Positions 7,437 to 17,197 of a stretch of 64,000 bases of DNA are shown one piece after another. Numbering within the stretch: position 1 is the stretch's first letter; the number at the start of each line of letters is the position of its first letter. A model generated the notes under the pieces. It was not told where the DNA came from, ran no database searches, and worked only from the letters and a program-made list of their open reading frames with translations. Location: positions 1 through 64,000 of the forward strand of contig CAIJNL010000045.1 in NCBI GenBank assembly GCA_903822005.1, in the 5' to 3' direction. This DNA comes from an uncultured Nitrospiraceae bacterium (GTDB lineage: Bacteria; Nitrospirota; Thermodesulfovibrionia; Thermodesulfovibrionales; Dissulfurispiraceae). A program made the position numbers and the translations under genes.

Positions 7437-7991
7437 CTAGACCTCCATTATCTCCTTCTCTTTATGCTGAAGCACCTCTTCAACCTTCTCGATATAAGAG
7501 TCCGTCACCTTCTGTATCTCTTCATGCAGCCTCTTCACATCATCCTCGCTCATGTGCTGCTCTTTTTCTTTTTTCTTCAGTTCTTCCAGTATGTCGCGGC
7601 GGATGTTCCTCACCGCCACACGGCCCTCTTCCGAACGTTTCTTGACGACCTTGACGAGTTGCACCCTTCTCTCTTCCGTGAGATGAGGAATGTTGATCCT
7701 TATCATCTTGCCGTCATTGCCCGGCGTGAGACCGAGGTCGGACTTGAGGATCGCCTTTTCAATCTCCGAAATAATCTTGGGGTCCCATGGCTGAATCGTT
7801 ATCTGCCTGCTCTCAGGGATCCCGAGCGTCGCAACCTGGCTGAGCTCCGTAGGCGCGCCATAGTAGTCAACCCTTATCCCGTCAAGAAGACTCAGGGAAG
7901 CCCTCCCTGTCCTGACAGATCCGAAGTCTTTTTTCAGCGACTCAATAGCCGAGTTCATCCTGTCCATCGCCTTTTTTTTAAGTTCGTTCAT
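7437..7991 (-). CDS. frr: Ribosome recycling factor
   Basis: A 184-residue protein of normal family length. It has the conserved FGSVRTGRASLSLLDGIRVDYYGAP region and PHLTEERRVQLVK near the middle, and the helical C-terminus. It splits post-termination ribosomes together with EF-G. It is the fourth gene of rpsB-tsf-pyrH-frr, an order conserved across many bacteria. Confidence 0.98.
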   Translation of the reverse strand: MNELKKKAMDRMNSAIESLKKDFGSVRTGRASLSLLDGIRVDYYGAPTELSQVATLGIPESRQITIQPWDPKIISEIEKAILKSDLGLTPGNDGKMIRINIPHLTEERRVQLVKVVKKRSEEGRVAVRNIRRDILEELKKKEKEQHMSEDDVKRLHEEIQKVTDSYIEKVEEVLQHKEKEIMEV

Positions 7992-8044
7992 TATCCACCC
8001 CGTCTATTTATGAACTAACAACAAAGCGTCGAGACCTGCTGCAA

Positions 8045-8794
8045 TCAGTTTTGGGCCTTTACTACAGTTGTGCCTATCTTCTGCCCCAGCAGAATATTCT
8101 TAATATTATCTGTTTTTTTCATGTCAAAAACAACTATCGGCAGATTGTTGTCCATGCACAGCGATATGGCTGTCGAATCCATGACCCTGAGATTCTGTTT
8201 TATCACATCAATATAGGAGATTACATCATACTTCTTTGCATCAGGATGCGTGGCCGGATCAGCGGTATAAACACCATCTACCTTGGTGCCCTTCATAATC
8301 ACGTCAGCGCCAATTTCCATTGCCCTGAGCGCGGCAGCGGTATCAGTTGTAAAGTAAGGATTGCCGGTGCCGGCCGCGAATATCACTATCCTGCCCTTTT
8401 CGAGATGGCGCATGGCCTTTCGCCTTATGTACGACTCGGCCAGTTCCCGCATCTCGATAGCGGACTGCACCCTTGTCTGGAGTCCGACATTCTCAAGCGC
8501 GTTCTGCAGGGCCAGAGAGTTTATGACAGTGGCCAGCATGCCCATGTAATCAGCAGAGGCCCGCTCCATGCCCTGCAATGAGGCTTCGACACCACGGAAT
8601 ATATTGCCGCCGCCAATTACTACGGCAACCTGCACCCCCATCTCAAAGACTTTTTTGATCTCGTCTGCCATGAAACGGACAGTGGCGGGGTCCAGACCGT
8701 AGGTCTTGTCTCCCATAAGCGCCTCTCCGCTCAGTTTCAGCAGTATCCTCTTATAGACAAGCTTTTGAGCTTCGTGCTTCTCAATGGGAGACAT
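8045..8794 (-). CDS. pyrH: Uridylate kinase (UMP kinase)
   Basis: A 249-residue amino-acid-kinase-fold protein with [15 protein letters not shown] at the start, [11 protein letters not shown] (about residues 60-70) and the [21 protein letters not shown] region. It phosphorylates UMP to UDP in pyrimidine nucleotide synthesis. The start is about 10 residues longer than in E. coli PyrH; a later start cannot be excluded. Confidence 0.97.
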   Translation of the reverse strand: MSPIEKHEAQKLVYKRILLKLSGEALMGDKTYGLDPATVRFMADEIKKVFEMGVQVAVVIGGGNIFRGVEASLQGMERASADYMGMLATVINSLALQNALENVGLQTRVQSAIEMRELAESYIRRKAMRHLEKGRIVIFAAGTGNPYFTTDTAAALRAMEIGADVIMKGTKVDGVYTADPATHPDAKKYDVISYIDVIKQNLRVMDSTAISLCMDNNLPIVVFDMKKTDNIKNILLGQKIGTTVVKAQN

Positions 8795-8814
8795 ATCAGA
8801 CTTCCTTTCGCCTG

Positions 8815-9429
8815 CTAGCAGGCTTCGACTTTTGCCAACCCCTCACCCAGCTGATAGCGGGTGAACCTTCTTATAACTATATTTTCGCCGACCTTGGCTA
8901 TCGTTTCGGTAAGCAGGTCTTTTATCTTCTTCTTCCCCTCGGGGTCCTTTACAAAGACCTGATCGAGCAGGCACATATCACTGAAGAACTTGTCGAGCTT
9001 GCCTTCCACGATCTTATCGACAACCTGCGGGGGCTTGTTTGTGACCTGCGCCTTGTAAATCTCTTTTTCCCTTTCCAGAGTGTCGGCAGGGACCTCTTCC
9101 CTGGTGACATATTGCGGATTGGCGGCGGCTATATGCATGGCCACATCTTTTACCAGGCCCCTGAAGTCATCTGTCTTTGCTACAAAATCGGTCTCGCAGT
9201 TTATCTCGACCATAACACCGATTTTATCCATATGTATATACGAGGCCACGAGTCCCTGGGAAGCCGTGCGGCCCGATTTCTTGGCAGCCGATGCCAGGCC
9301 CTTCTGCCTGAGCACATCTATGGCTTTTTCCATATCGCCGTTACATTCGGAAAGTGCCCGTTTGCAGTCCATAAGACCTGCGCCGGTCTTTTCCCTCAGT
9401 TCCTTTACAACATCAGCGCTTACTGTCAT
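8815..9429 (-). CDS. tsf: Elongation factor Ts
   Basis: A 204-residue protein with the N-terminal signature [18 protein letters not shown] and [16 protein letters not shown]. It is the short form, similar in length to the Thermus protein and about 80 residues shorter than E. coli EF-Ts. It exchanges GDP for GTP on EF-Tu. The start codon overlaps the rpsB stop region by 1 bp. Confidence 0.97.
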   Translation of the reverse strand: MTVSADVVKELREKTGAGLMDCKRALSECNGDMEKAIDVLRQKGLASAAKKSGRTASQGLVASYIHMDKIGVMVEINCETDFVAKTDDFRGLVKDVAMHIAAANPQYVTREEVPADTLEREKEIYKAQVTNKPPQVVDKIVEGKLDKFFSDMCLLDQVFVKDPEGKKKIKDLLTETIAKVGENIVIRRFTRYQLGEGLAKVEAC

Positions 9430-10214
9430 TATTTACTCTCCTCCTGAACTCCTGCTGCAGCTTCTTTCTCGTCACGCGCGGCCTTTTCTGCAATTGCGGC
9501 CTTTTCCGAGACCTCTTCTATCTTCTTGGCAAGAGCACCCTTGCCCTCGGTTATTGCCGAAGCCATCTTTGAAGAAACAAGCTTGATGGCCCTTATTGCA
9601 TCATCGTTGCCCGGTATGACATAGTCCGCATCTTCAGGGTCACAATTCGTATCAACAATCGCCACGATTGGGATAGAAAGCCGCTTGGCTTCCTGTACCG
9701 CTATCTTTTCCTTCCGCGGGTCTATGATGAATATCGCGCCAGGGACGCCTTTCATGTCTTTTATACCGCAGAGGTTCTTTTCGAGTTTCTCCCTCTCTTT
9801 CTCGAGCTGGGAGACTTCCTTCTTGGTCAGCACGTTGTATGTGCCGTCCTCTTTCATGGTCTCAATCTTCTTGAGCCTTTCGATACTCTTTTTAACGGTG
9901 GTGAAGTTTGTGAGCATTCCTCCGAGCCATCTGCTCGTTACATAATATGCACCGGCCTTTTTGGCCTCTTCGGTCACAGCGTCCTGGGCCTGCTTCTTGG
10001 TCCCGACGAAAAGCACGTTCGCGCCGGCTGCAGACAGGTTCTTCAGAAAGTTGTAAGCCTCTTCTACACCCTTCAATGTCTTCTGAAGATCGACTATGTG
10101 AATACCATTACGTTCGCCGAAGATAAATTTCTTCATCTTCGGGTTCCACCTTTTCACCTGGTGCCCGAAATGCGCGCCTGACTCGAGCAACTCCTTCATG
10201 GTTACAACACTCAT
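9429..10214 (-). CDS. rpsB: 30S ribosomal protein S2
   Basis: A 261-residue protein beginning [20 protein letters not shown] with the conserved [15 protein letters not shown] and [21 protein letters not shown] segments. It is a small-subunit ribosomal protein and the first gene of the operon. The C-terminal 30 residues are a Lys/Ala/Glu-rich extension that varies in this family. Confidence 0.98.
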   Translation of the reverse strand: MSVVTMKELLESGAHFGHQVKRWNPKMKKFIFGERNGIHIVDLQKTLKGVEEAYNFLKNLSAAGANVLFVGTKKQAQDAVTEEAKKAGAYYVTSRWLGGMLTNFTTVKKSIERLKKIETMKEDGTYNVLTKKEVSQLEKEREKLEKNLCGIKDMKGVPGAIFIIDPRKEKIAVQEAKRLSIPIVAIVDTNCDPEDADYVIPGNDDAIRAIKLVSSKMASAITEGKGALAKKIEEVSEKAAIAEKAARDEKEAAAGVQEESK

Positions 10215-10322
10215 TCTGCTTCCTCCTGTGGCTCTGGTTTTTTTCCTCCGCCCTTTCCCCTTACCCAGCCGGCTGACTGGACCATCAGGGGAGTTTACCG
10301 GGCGTGTGTTTTTGAGCGTGAA

Positions 10323-10352
10323 AGTTTAGCACAAATTAGGCTTATTTTACAA
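10323..10352 (-). promoter_or_regulatory. Likely sigma-70 promoter of the rpsB operon
   Basis: On the minus strand, TTGTAA and TAAACT are separated by 18 bp. This predicts transcription starting near 10316 and a leader of about 100 nt before rpsB. The leader contains GC-rich segments that could fold (for example around 10270-10310), which fits the known habit of S2 autoregulating its own mRNA, but I cannot match it to a defined leader family. Confidence 0.5.
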
Positions 10353-10388
10353 GCAATAAGACATTTCGGCAAGGCTGCAGGCCCAGGC

Positions 10389-11723
10389 TCATTGAATAAG
10401 CGGCAGCTGGGCCTTATGATATGATTTCCTTTTTGAATATATGCGTATGGAATTTTTCATGGTCTTGGCCTCATAAAGGGCCTTGTCGGCCGCGTCGTAC
10501 AGGTCCTTATAGTCCTTGAATTTGTCGTTGCTGGTGTTAACGATCCCTATGCTTATGGTAGCGACATGCTTGAGTCCCCTGAGATTATGCTTCGAAAATT
10601 TTTCCTGGAGTCTCTGTGCAAAATTATGGGCGCCTTCAGGGTCGGATTCAAGCAGCATATACCCGAACTCGTCCCCTCCGAGCCTGCTCGCAACGTCGCC
10701 TTTCCTGCCGACATCCTTCATGCAGCTTGCCAGCAGCTTGATGACCCGGTCTCCCACAATATGGCCCTGCTGGTCGTTTATCGGTTTCAGGTTGTCGATG
10801 TCTATAAAAAGCAGGGAAAACTGCACACTATAACGTTTGGCCCGTAAAAACTCCTCTTCAAGCCGCTTGAAGAAAAAGCGCCTGTTGTATATGCCGGTAA
10901 GGGGATCTATTAGCGCCAGTTTGCGCAGCTGCCTGTTCTTCCTGGTCAATTCGGCGGTCTTTTTGCTGACCTCATCCTTCAGCCTCGCGTTCCATTGAAG
11001 CATGCCGGTATATAGCATGGACAGTGTAATGACCTGCCCGACAAACCCCGCAAGCAGCAGCATTATACCCTCCAGGTCCCGGTCATATATATCGACCTGC
11101 TCAGGATGGCTGAAGCTTATGACACCTATAGTTTCATCACCCGCGATAATGGGGACAGAAAGTATGGATTTCATCTTGATACTCTCATCGAACACCTTAA
11201 ATGTCTCGTCTACCGTAATGTCAGGCACGAATACCGGCTTCCCTGTAGAGAAGGCCTTGCCCGCCACACCGTCGCTAATCCTGAGGCGGGTGCCGGTCCT
11301 CCACTTTTTCAGGCGGCTGTATCTGTCGCCTTTCCCGCACCCGGCGACAAGTTCAAGATATTCGCCCGTATCATCCTTAAGCATTATGGAGCAGTTGTCG
11401 AACTCCAGGTCCCTGGATATTATCTCGACGATCTCCCTGCAAAGAACATTGACATCATCTGCCGCCTTGCTGAGCATGCTCAGCTTTATCATGGCCGAAA
11501 TGACCCTTATAATCCGCTCGGAAAAGCCTTCGGCCTTCTCTATCAGATCGAGAGAGCCACGGGCCATCTTTTCGAACCTTGCCGCCTTTGAGATCTCTTC
11601 GTTGATCTTTTTTGCAATCGTCAGTTCTGCTGACGAAAGATCATCAAGAGGTATCGGCTTTGAGGCGGATTTTGCGAGCGCCTGGTTGAGACGCTCTATA
11701 AAGCTTTCCTTGTTCATCGGCAT
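10389..11723 (-). CDS. GAF-GGDEF diguanylate cyclase
   Basis: A 444-residue cytoplasmic protein. A helical N-terminus (1-80) precedes a GAF domain (about 85-235, including DGVAGKAFSTGKPVFVPD and GVISFSHPE), a coiled linker and a GGDEF domain (about 275-435). The active-site motif RLGGDEFGYML is intact, so cyclic-di-GMP synthesis is expected. An inhibitory RxxD motif is not obvious. Its start overlaps the stop of the HDOD gene upstream by 10 bp, so the two are co-expressed. Confidence 0.92.
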   Translation of the reverse strand: MPMNKESFIERLNQALAKSASKPIPLDDLSSAELTIAKKINEEISKAARFEKMARGSLDLIEKAEGFSERIIRVISAMIKLSMLSKAADDVNVLCREIVEIISRDLEFDNCSIMLKDDTGEYLELVAGCGKGDRYSRLKKWRTGTRLRISDGVAGKAFSTGKPVFVPDITVDETFKVFDESIKMKSILSVPIIAGDETIGVISFSHPEQVDIYDRDLEGIMLLLAGFVGQVITLSMLYTGMLQWNARLKDEVSKKTAELTRKNRQLRKLALIDPLTGIYNRRFFFKRLEEEFLRAKRYSVQFSLLFIDIDNLKPINDQQGHIVGDRVIKLLASCMKDVGRKGDVASRLGGDEFGYMLLESDPEGAHNFAQRLQEKFSKHNLRGLKHVATISIGIVNTSNDKFKDYKDLYDAADKALYEAKTMKNSIRIYSKRKSYHKAQLPLIQ

Positions 11724-12559
11724 ATATCCTGTACTGAAGGTATAACTTTATCCATTTTTTTCTCTATGGCCGCTAATTGGGTCCTAGTCAGGCCGATTGC
11801 ACTCATTGCCGCTTCATCAAGCTTATCTTCAAACCCGTCGGACAGTATCGGGCTGCAGCCATTCTTTATCGCAAGATTATCGGCTATATGCACGACCGCA
11901 GCAGTCCGCCGGTGCATCACGGCCCTGCTGAGGTAATGATGACAATATATGGCTTCATGTAAACGGCTCGGCAGGTTCCATTGATCAGCCAGCCATGCCC
12001 CCACATCACAATGCGTGAATCCGTAGACCTCGTTTTCGGCCTCAAGGTATTTCTTCCCTTTTTTTACCATCTGGTTGACCCGTTCAGTGACATCAGGGAA
12101 AAAACTGTGCATGACCATCATTCCGATATCATGCAGAAGCCCGCTGGTAAACACATCCTCCCGGTCTTCACATCCAAGATGTTCTTCAATCTCATTCGCG
12201 ATAACTCCGACCGCCAGGCAATGCCTGAAAATCTGCATGTATTCGGCCTTGCGGCCCGCATTGTCGGCCTTGAAAACCGTAAGCAGAGATATCCCAAGGG
12301 CTATTCCCTTGACGTTGTCAAATCCGATCTTCATGACCGCGTCCGAAATATTCGTAACCGGCCTGCCCAGCCTGAAGAAGGCCGTATTGGAAAAACTGAT
12401 GACCTTCCCCGAAATGGCAGGGTCTTTTTCTATCGTTTCTACCAAACTGTCCATATACGCATCCCTGGTGCCGACAAGCTCTATTATCTTGTCGGCAATA
12501 GGCGGTATAGTCGGAAGCTTGCTGATCCGCTGGGTAAATATACGCAATGATTCATTCAT
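11714..12559 (-). CDS. HDOD-domain signalling protein
   Basis: A 281-residue protein made almost entirely of one HDOD domain. It opens with ISKLPTIPPIADKIIELV, has KDPAISGKVISFSNTAFF and SDAVMKIGFDNVKGIALGI, and keeps the HD-like pair in GLLHDIGMMVMH. HDOD proteins are related to HD phosphohydrolases and are found with cyclic-di-GMP and chemotaxis systems; most are thought to be regulatory. The overlap with a diguanylate cyclase supports a signalling role. Confidence 0.88.
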   Translation of the reverse strand: MNESLRIFTQRISKLPTIPPIADKIIELVGTRDAYMDSLVETIEKDPAISGKVISFSNTAFFRLGRPVTNISDAVMKIGFDNVKGIALGISLLTVFKADNAGRKAEYMQIFRHCLAVGVIANEIEEHLGCEDREDVFTSGLLHDIGMMVMHSFFPDVTERVNQMVKKGKKYLEAENEVYGFTHCDVGAWLADQWNLPSRLHEAIYCHHYLSRAVMHRRTAAVVHIADNLAIKNGCSPILSDGFEDKLDEAAMSAIGLTRTQLAAIEKKMDKVIPSVQDICR

Positions 12560-12643
12560 GCGTGACTCTCATTAGATCTCCATCGTAAAGTTAATCGCTT
12601 ATTATACAGTAAAAACAACGAAATTCCATACCCCTGTTGAGAT

Positions 12644-12669
12644 AAAAAAAAGCGGGCCTTTCGGCCCGC
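12644..12669 (-). terminator. Rho-independent terminator of hcp
   Basis: On the minus strand, a 7-bp stem GCGGGCC/GGCCCGC with a GAAA tetraloop is followed by eight T residues. It ends the hcp transcript 18 bp after its stop codon. Confidence 0.92.
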
Positions 12670-12687
12670 CTTCACGAATCAAACAGA

Positions 12688-14301
12688 CTATCCGAGAATC
12701 GCCTTCAGGTCCTGATCAGGCGTGGTGATCGGCTTGAGGTCGAAATTCTTGACAAGCACGTCAAGAACATTCGGCGTGATAAAGGCCGGCAGCGAAGGCC
12801 CTATACGGATGCTCTTTATGCCCAGGAACAGCAGTGTGAGGAGAATGGCGACCGCTTTCTGTTCATACCAGGACAACACCAGCGAAAGCGGCAGCTCATT
12901 CACGCCTACATTAAATGCCTTTGCAAGCGCAACCGCTATCTGCACTGCAGAATAGGCATCATTGCACTGGCCGACATCAAGCAGCCTCGGGATACCGCCA
13001 ATGTTTCCCATCTCCTTGTCAAAGAACCTGAACTTGCCGCATGCAAGGGTAAGTACTATGCAGTCTTTGGGGACCTTTTCGACAAACTCGGTATAGTAAT
13101 TGCGCCCCGGTTTTGCGCCGTCGCAGCCGCCAACCAGGAAGAAGTGGCGAATCTGCTTGTTCTTGACCGCATCGATAACAGTGCCTGCAACCCCCATTAC
13201 GGTATTCCTTCCAAAACCGACCGTCACGCTCTTGCCCTGGACATCCTCGCTGAATCCGGGCATATCAAGCGCCTTGTCGATGGCCGGCTTAAAGTTGCCG
13301 TCGGCAATATGTGCGATTCCAGGCCATCCAACCAGCCCGGTGGTGAATATACTGTCCTTATAAGAATCCTGGGGCCTCTGCAGGCAGTTTGTGGTCATTA
13401 CTATGGCGCCCGGAAATGCGCCAAACTCTTTATGCTGGTTCTGCCAGGCAGTACCGTAGTGACCAAAGAAATGCGGATATTTTTTCAGTTTCGGATACGC
13501 ATGCGTGGGCAGCATCTCGCCGTGGGTGTAAACGTTTATCCCCTTGCCTTCGCTCTGCTTCAGGATTGCCTCCATGTCCTTGAGATCATGCCCGGAAACG
13601 AGCAGCGCCTTGCCTTTTTTGGCGCCAAGCGGTACTACGGTAGGCACAGGATGACCGTATGTGCCTGTATTTCCGGCATCCAGAAGCTCCATGGCCCGGA
13701 GGTTTATCTCGCCGCACTTCAGCACAAGCCCCACCCAGTCATTAAGACCGAGAGACTTGTTAAGGGTTGCCACAAGCGCTTCCTGCACAAAGGCATAGAC
13801 CGCATCGTCCTGCTGACCGAGTATCTGGGCATGGTCCGCGTAGGCGGCTACACCCTTAATGCCGTATATGAGGGTGTCCTGCAGGGATTTGATGTCTTTG
13901 TCAACAGAAGGATCAGAATTCACTCCAACCTTCTCTCCTTGTTTGATGAGTTCATCCAGCGTTGCCGCCGGACTGAAGCCAGCCGGACCCTCATTGACCG
14001 AGATACCCGCCCTCGCCTTAAGTTTGTCCCTGAGCGCGACGGCCTCATTGATCAGGGCCACAAAACGGTCAGGATCAAAGTCCACATTGGTAAGTGTCGA
14101 GAAGAGCGCGCGGACAGTAAACACATTTACGTCATTGTCAACGACCCCTTTTTTACGGGCCTCTACCGCGTATTGGGAAAGACCTTTAAGCGTATAAACC
14201 AGAAGATCCTGAAGAGCCGCCACCTCGGGCTGCTTGCCGCAGACCCCAATCTTTGTACATCCGGTACCCTGCATCGTCTGTTCGCACTGATAACAAAACA
14301 T
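12688..14301 (-). CDS. hcp: Hydroxylamine reductase / hybrid-cluster protein (class I)
   Basis: A 537-residue protein of normal length. The N-terminal Cys motif is C-x2-C-x8-C-x5-C (Cys 3, 6, 15, 21), the arrangement that ligates the [4Fe-4S] cluster in proteins of strict anaerobes. Residues typical of the hybrid Fe-S-O cluster follow, including the GTYGHPVPT, TTNCLQRP, VGGCDGAKPGR and LACGKFRFF regions. Hcp reduces hydroxylamine or NO and protects against nitrosative stress. It is transcribed alone from a promoter with a CRP/FNR-type box. No hcr reductase gene is adjacent. Confidence 0.97.
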   Translation of the reverse strand: MFCYQCEQTMQGTGCTKIGVCGKQPEVAALQDLLVYTLKGLSQYAVEARKKGVVDNDVNVFTVRALFSTLTNVDFDPDRFVALINEAVALRDKLKARAGISVNEGPAGFSPAATLDELIKQGEKVGVNSDPSVDKDIKSLQDTLIYGIKGVAAYADHAQILGQQDDAVYAFVQEALVATLNKSLGLNDWVGLVLKCGEINLRAMELLDAGNTGTYGHPVPTVVPLGAKKGKALLVSGHDLKDMEAILKQSEGKGINVYTHGEMLPTHAYPKLKKYPHFFGHYGTAWQNQHKEFGAFPGAIVMTTNCLQRPQDSYKDSIFTTGLVGWPGIAHIADGNFKPAIDKALDMPGFSEDVQGKSVTVGFGRNTVMGVAGTVIDAVKNKQIRHFFLVGGCDGAKPGRNYYTEFVEKVPKDCIVLTLACGKFRFFDKEMGNIGGIPRLLDVGQCNDAYSAVQIAVALAKAFNVGVNELPLSLVLSWYEQKAVAILLTLLFLGIKSIRIGPSLPAFITPNVLDVLVKNFDLKPITTPDQDLKAILG

Positions 14302-14342
14302 CTGACATTCCTCCGTTATGATTTATTTGAACTGTTGATCTA

Positions 14343-14384
14343 AGTATACCGACATAAAACCGGCGCTGCTATGATATAGATCAT
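14343..14384 (-). promoter_or_regulatory. hcp promoter with a CRP/FNR-family operator at about -41.5
   Basis: A palindrome ATGAT-ATAG-ATCAT (14371-14384) lies upstream of a -10 element TATACT (14343-14348 on the minus strand). With a start near 14336, the palindrome centre (14377.5) is 41-42 bp upstream, the classic position for a class II activator of the FNR type. It resembles the FNR consensus TTGAT-N4-ATCAA. FNR-like or HcpR-like control of hcp by low oxygen or nitrosative stress is known in other bacteria; which regulator acts here is inference. Confidence 0.6.
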
Positions 14385-14431
14385 ACTATCAAGAAATATA
14401 CGGGGGGGGCAGGCAGGGTCGAAGCTGGATC

Positions 14432-15427
14432 TCAGTCGAACATCAGATGGGCGGCCTTGCAGATCAACCAGGCAATGATACCGCAGAGCGGGATAGTGAG
14501 CACCCAGGTGAGAACGATGTTGCCGCCAATGCCCCAGCGCACTGCTGAAATCCTCCGGGACGCGACAACACCCATTATGGCAGAAGTCATGATATGGGTG
14601 GTAGAAAGCGGGAGTCCGAATCTCGATGCAACCTCGATGACCGACGCCGCAACGGTATCCGCGGCAAAACCATTGATCGGCTTCATGCTCGCGAGTTTTA
14701 TCCCGAGTGTCTTGATTATCCGCCAGCCGCCTACAGCCGTGCCCATGGCCATGGCCACAGCGCAGAGATATATTACCCAGTCCGGAACTTCGAAAGTCGG
14801 CAGATGGTAGTAGCTGACAAGCGCCATTGCGATAATGCCCATTGTCTTCTGCGCGTCGTTGTTGCCGTGGCTGAAGGCCATATAGGCCGCCGAAAATATC
14901 TGCAGCCGCTTAGAAACCTTGTTCACTCTGGACGGATTGGAATTGGCAAGAAATTGAGAGAGCATGGTCATCGCGATCCAGCCAAGCATAAAACAGAACA
15001 GCGGGGTCAGGATCAGCGCACCGAATATCTTGAGCACACCCGAAACAATAATGACATCAGTTCCAGACGTTGCGATGGCGGCCCCAACCATGCTCGAAAG
15101 AAGGGCATGGCTTGATGAAGACGGGATGCCGAAATACCATGTCAGCAGGTTCCACAATATGGCAGACCCGAGCGCGGCAAGTATCGTGACCTGCGTGATG
15201 CCTATCGGGATGACCAGGCCTGAGCCGACTGTTTTCGCGACAGCAGTGCCTGACAGCGCACCTGCGAGATTCATGACCGCTGCCATAGTTATCGCAACAC
15301 GCGGCGTCAGCACTCGCGTAGAGACAGAGTTGGCAATGGCATTGGCAGTATCGTGAAACCCGTTGATAAAATCGAAGATTACAGCAAGGACAATTACAAA
15401 GACGAGCAGGAAAAAGGAATCATGCAT
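14432..15427 (-). CDS. Pit-family inorganic phosphate transporter
   Basis: A 331-residue membrane protein with about ten hydrophobic segments. The family signatures FDFINGFHDTANAIANSVSTRVL (N-terminal half) and GNNDAQKTMGI (middle) match the PiT/PHO4 family, which moves phosphate, often as a metal-phosphate complex, with protons or sodium. It is shorter than E. coli PitA because the central hydrophilic loop is small. Its start overlaps the DUF47 gene by 8 bp. Confidence 0.95.
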   Translation of the reverse strand: MHDSFFLLVFVIVLAVIFDFINGFHDTANAIANSVSTRVLTPRVAITMAAVMNLAGALSGTAVAKTVGSGLVIPIGITQVTILAALGSAILWNLLTWYFGIPSSSSHALLSSMVGAAIATSGTDVIIVSGVLKIFGALILTPLFCFMLGWIAMTMLSQFLANSNPSRVNKVSKRLQIFSAAYMAFSHGNNDAQKTMGIIAMALVSYYHLPTFEVPDWVIYLCAVAMAMGTAVGGWRIIKTLGIKLASMKPINGFAADTVAASVIEVASRFGLPLSTTHIMTSAIMGVVASRRISAVRWGIGGNIVLTWVLTIPLCGIIAWLICKAAHLMFD

Positions 15428-16040
15428 ACTTGATGACTATCGCCTCGAGTATGTTTGCCACGTCCTCGCATCCGTCCGAGGCATCCTCGAGGATTTCATA
15501 CACTTCCTTCCACTTGATCAGAAATATGGGGTCTTTCACCTCGTCAAACAGCTTGCCCAAGGCGGCCCGGTAAAGCCTGTCTATCCTGTTTTCGAGGCTG
15601 TTGATCTCAATGCAGTACTCCTGCACAAAGGGATATTTCTTGTCCCTCAGGGCTATTATGGCCTTGCTCATCATCTCGGTGGTTACCAGAAGCTCTTTGG
15701 CCATCTCGATGGCCTCTTCAGTCGGCTCCTTGAGCTTGAAAAGGGTTAGCCTCTCCGCGCAGGCCCAGATGAGGTCCACTACATCATCTATCCCGTTGCA
15801 GAGCGCATGCATGTCTTCCCGGTCTATGGGAGTAATGAAAGTCTTGTTGAGCTGCCTGATGATATCGTGCGTCATCATGTCGCCCTCTTTTTCGGTCTCA
15901 CGGATCTCCTTTGATATCATCTCAAGATTTTCCATGTCCCTGAAGGCCGATACCAGCAGCGACGCGGCCTTTATTGCGTTACGCGCCGCCTTGTCAAACG
16001 GCTCAAAAAAATCTATGTCTTTGCGCAGAAATGATCTCAT
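15420..16040 (-). CDS. DUF47 (PhoU-like) phosphate transport accessory protein
   Basis: A 206-residue helical protein with FFEPFDKAARNAIKAASLL, the EKEGDMMTHDIIRQLNKTFITPIDREDMHAL region and DDVVDLIWACAERL. These mark the TIGR00153/DUF47 family related to PhoU. These genes are regularly paired with Pit transporters and are thought to regulate them. Here it is upstream of and overlaps pit, so the two form one operon. Confidence 0.93.
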   Translation of the reverse strand: MRSFLRKDIDFFEPFDKAARNAIKAASLLVSAFRDMENLEMISKEIRETEKEGDMMTHDIIRQLNKTFITPIDREDMHALCNGIDDVVDLIWACAERLTLFKLKEPTEEAIEMAKELLVTTEMMSKAIIALRDKKYPFVQEYCIEINSLENRIDRLYRAALGKLFDEVKDPIFLIKWKEVYEILEDASDGCEDVANILEAIVIKYA

Positions 16041-16120
16041 TTTTTCACCCTGGATAGCTTAATTTATGCCCGAGACACATGTCAACAAAACACTATTCAT
16101 AACAACCTGCATTTTCAACT

Positions 16121-17197
16121 TTAACGCAGCGCTTTTATTACATCATCACCCTTAACGCCTTTTTTTATCACAACTTCGCCAATGCGCTTTGGCAGGATAA
16201 AGGTCATCACACCCGCAACAGTTTTTTTGTCAAGCTTCATATGCGAGAGCAGTCTGGCTGCGTCCATGCCCTGGGACAGACTTACAGGCAGCCCGTAGGC
16301 TGCAATAAGATCGTCTATCCTGCGCCTATCATCCGGCTTTAGCGTACCCGATGCCTCGGCAATCCTCGATTCAAGGCACATGCCGAGGCCTACTGCCTCA
16401 CCATGCGTATATTGCTGATAACGCGTCTCGGTTTCAACAGCATGTCCTATGTTATGCCCGAAATTCAGAATGGCCCGCTGCCCGGTCTCGCGTTCGTCCT
16501 GCGATACGATCTCTGCCTTTATCTCGCATGAACGCCTTATGATATGCACCAGCGCCCCTCCATCAAGATCAAGGATATTTGCCATCTTCTTTTCGAGATA
16601 TTCGAAAAATTCTGCGTCATGGATAATGCCGTATTTTATGACCTCGGCCATACCACCAACAAAGTCCCTTTTCCTCAGGGTTGAAAGTGTATTCACATCT
16701 ATCCATACCAGCCTCGGCTGATAAAATGTGCCGACCATATTTTTCCCGAGGGAATGATTGACCCCTGTCTTGCCGCCGACCGAGCTGTCAACCTGCGCGA
16801 GGAGCGTCGTGGGGACCTGCACGAAATGAATGCCCCTCATGTATGTCGATGCCGCGAAACCGGTTATATCTCCTATCACCCCGCCGCCGAGCGCGATAAC
16901 GCACGAATTCCTGTCGAGACCCTGTTTCAGCAATTCTGTAAGTATATGGTAAGTCCAGTTATAGTCCTTGTATTCTTCGCCATCAGGGATGATGACGGCA
17001 AAGCAGCTGAACCCCGCCTCCTTCAGAGAGCTCATCACCTGCGGTCCATATAATGCGTAAATTGTAGGATTGCTGACAACAGCTATTTTGGGGCTGAAAC
17101 GCATCGGCTTGAGCCTCTCGCCGATGCCGGAAAGTATGCCGCAGCCGATGACTATATCGTAACTTCTGTCGCCAAGGTCAACCGTTACTTTTTTCAT
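16121..17197 (-). CDS. aroB: 3-dehydroquinate synthase
   Basis: A 358-residue protein with the NAD-binding GGGVIGDITGFAASTYMRG segment, QVPTTLLAQVDSSVGGKTGVNH and the zinc-ligand region NFGHNIGHAVE. It converts DAHP to 3-dehydroquinate, the second step of the shikimate pathway. It overlaps aroK by 20 bp, and the two genes form a small aromatic amino acid operon. Confidence 0.98.
   Translation of the reverse strand: MKKVTVDLGDRSYDIVIGCGILSGIGERLKPMRFSPKIAVVSNPTIYALYGPQVMSSLKEAGFSCFAVIIPDGEEYKDYNWTYHILTELLKQGLDRNSCVIALGGGVIGDITGFAASTYMRGIHFVQVPTTLLAQVDSSVGGKTGVNHSLGKNMVGTFYQPRLVWIDVNTLSTLRKRDFVGGMAEVIKYGIIHDAEFFEYLEKKMANILDLDGGALVHIIRRSCEIKAEIVSQDERETGQRAILNFGHNIGHAVETETRYQQYTHGEAVGLGMCLESRIAEASGTLKPDDRRRIDDLIAAYGLPVSLSQGMDAARLLSHMKLDKKTVAGVMTFILPKRIGEVVIKKGVKGDDVIKALR

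Noticed and set aside
13144-14343. 399-residue plus-strand frame
   Set aside because: It is antisense to hcp, which is complete with all cluster ligands.
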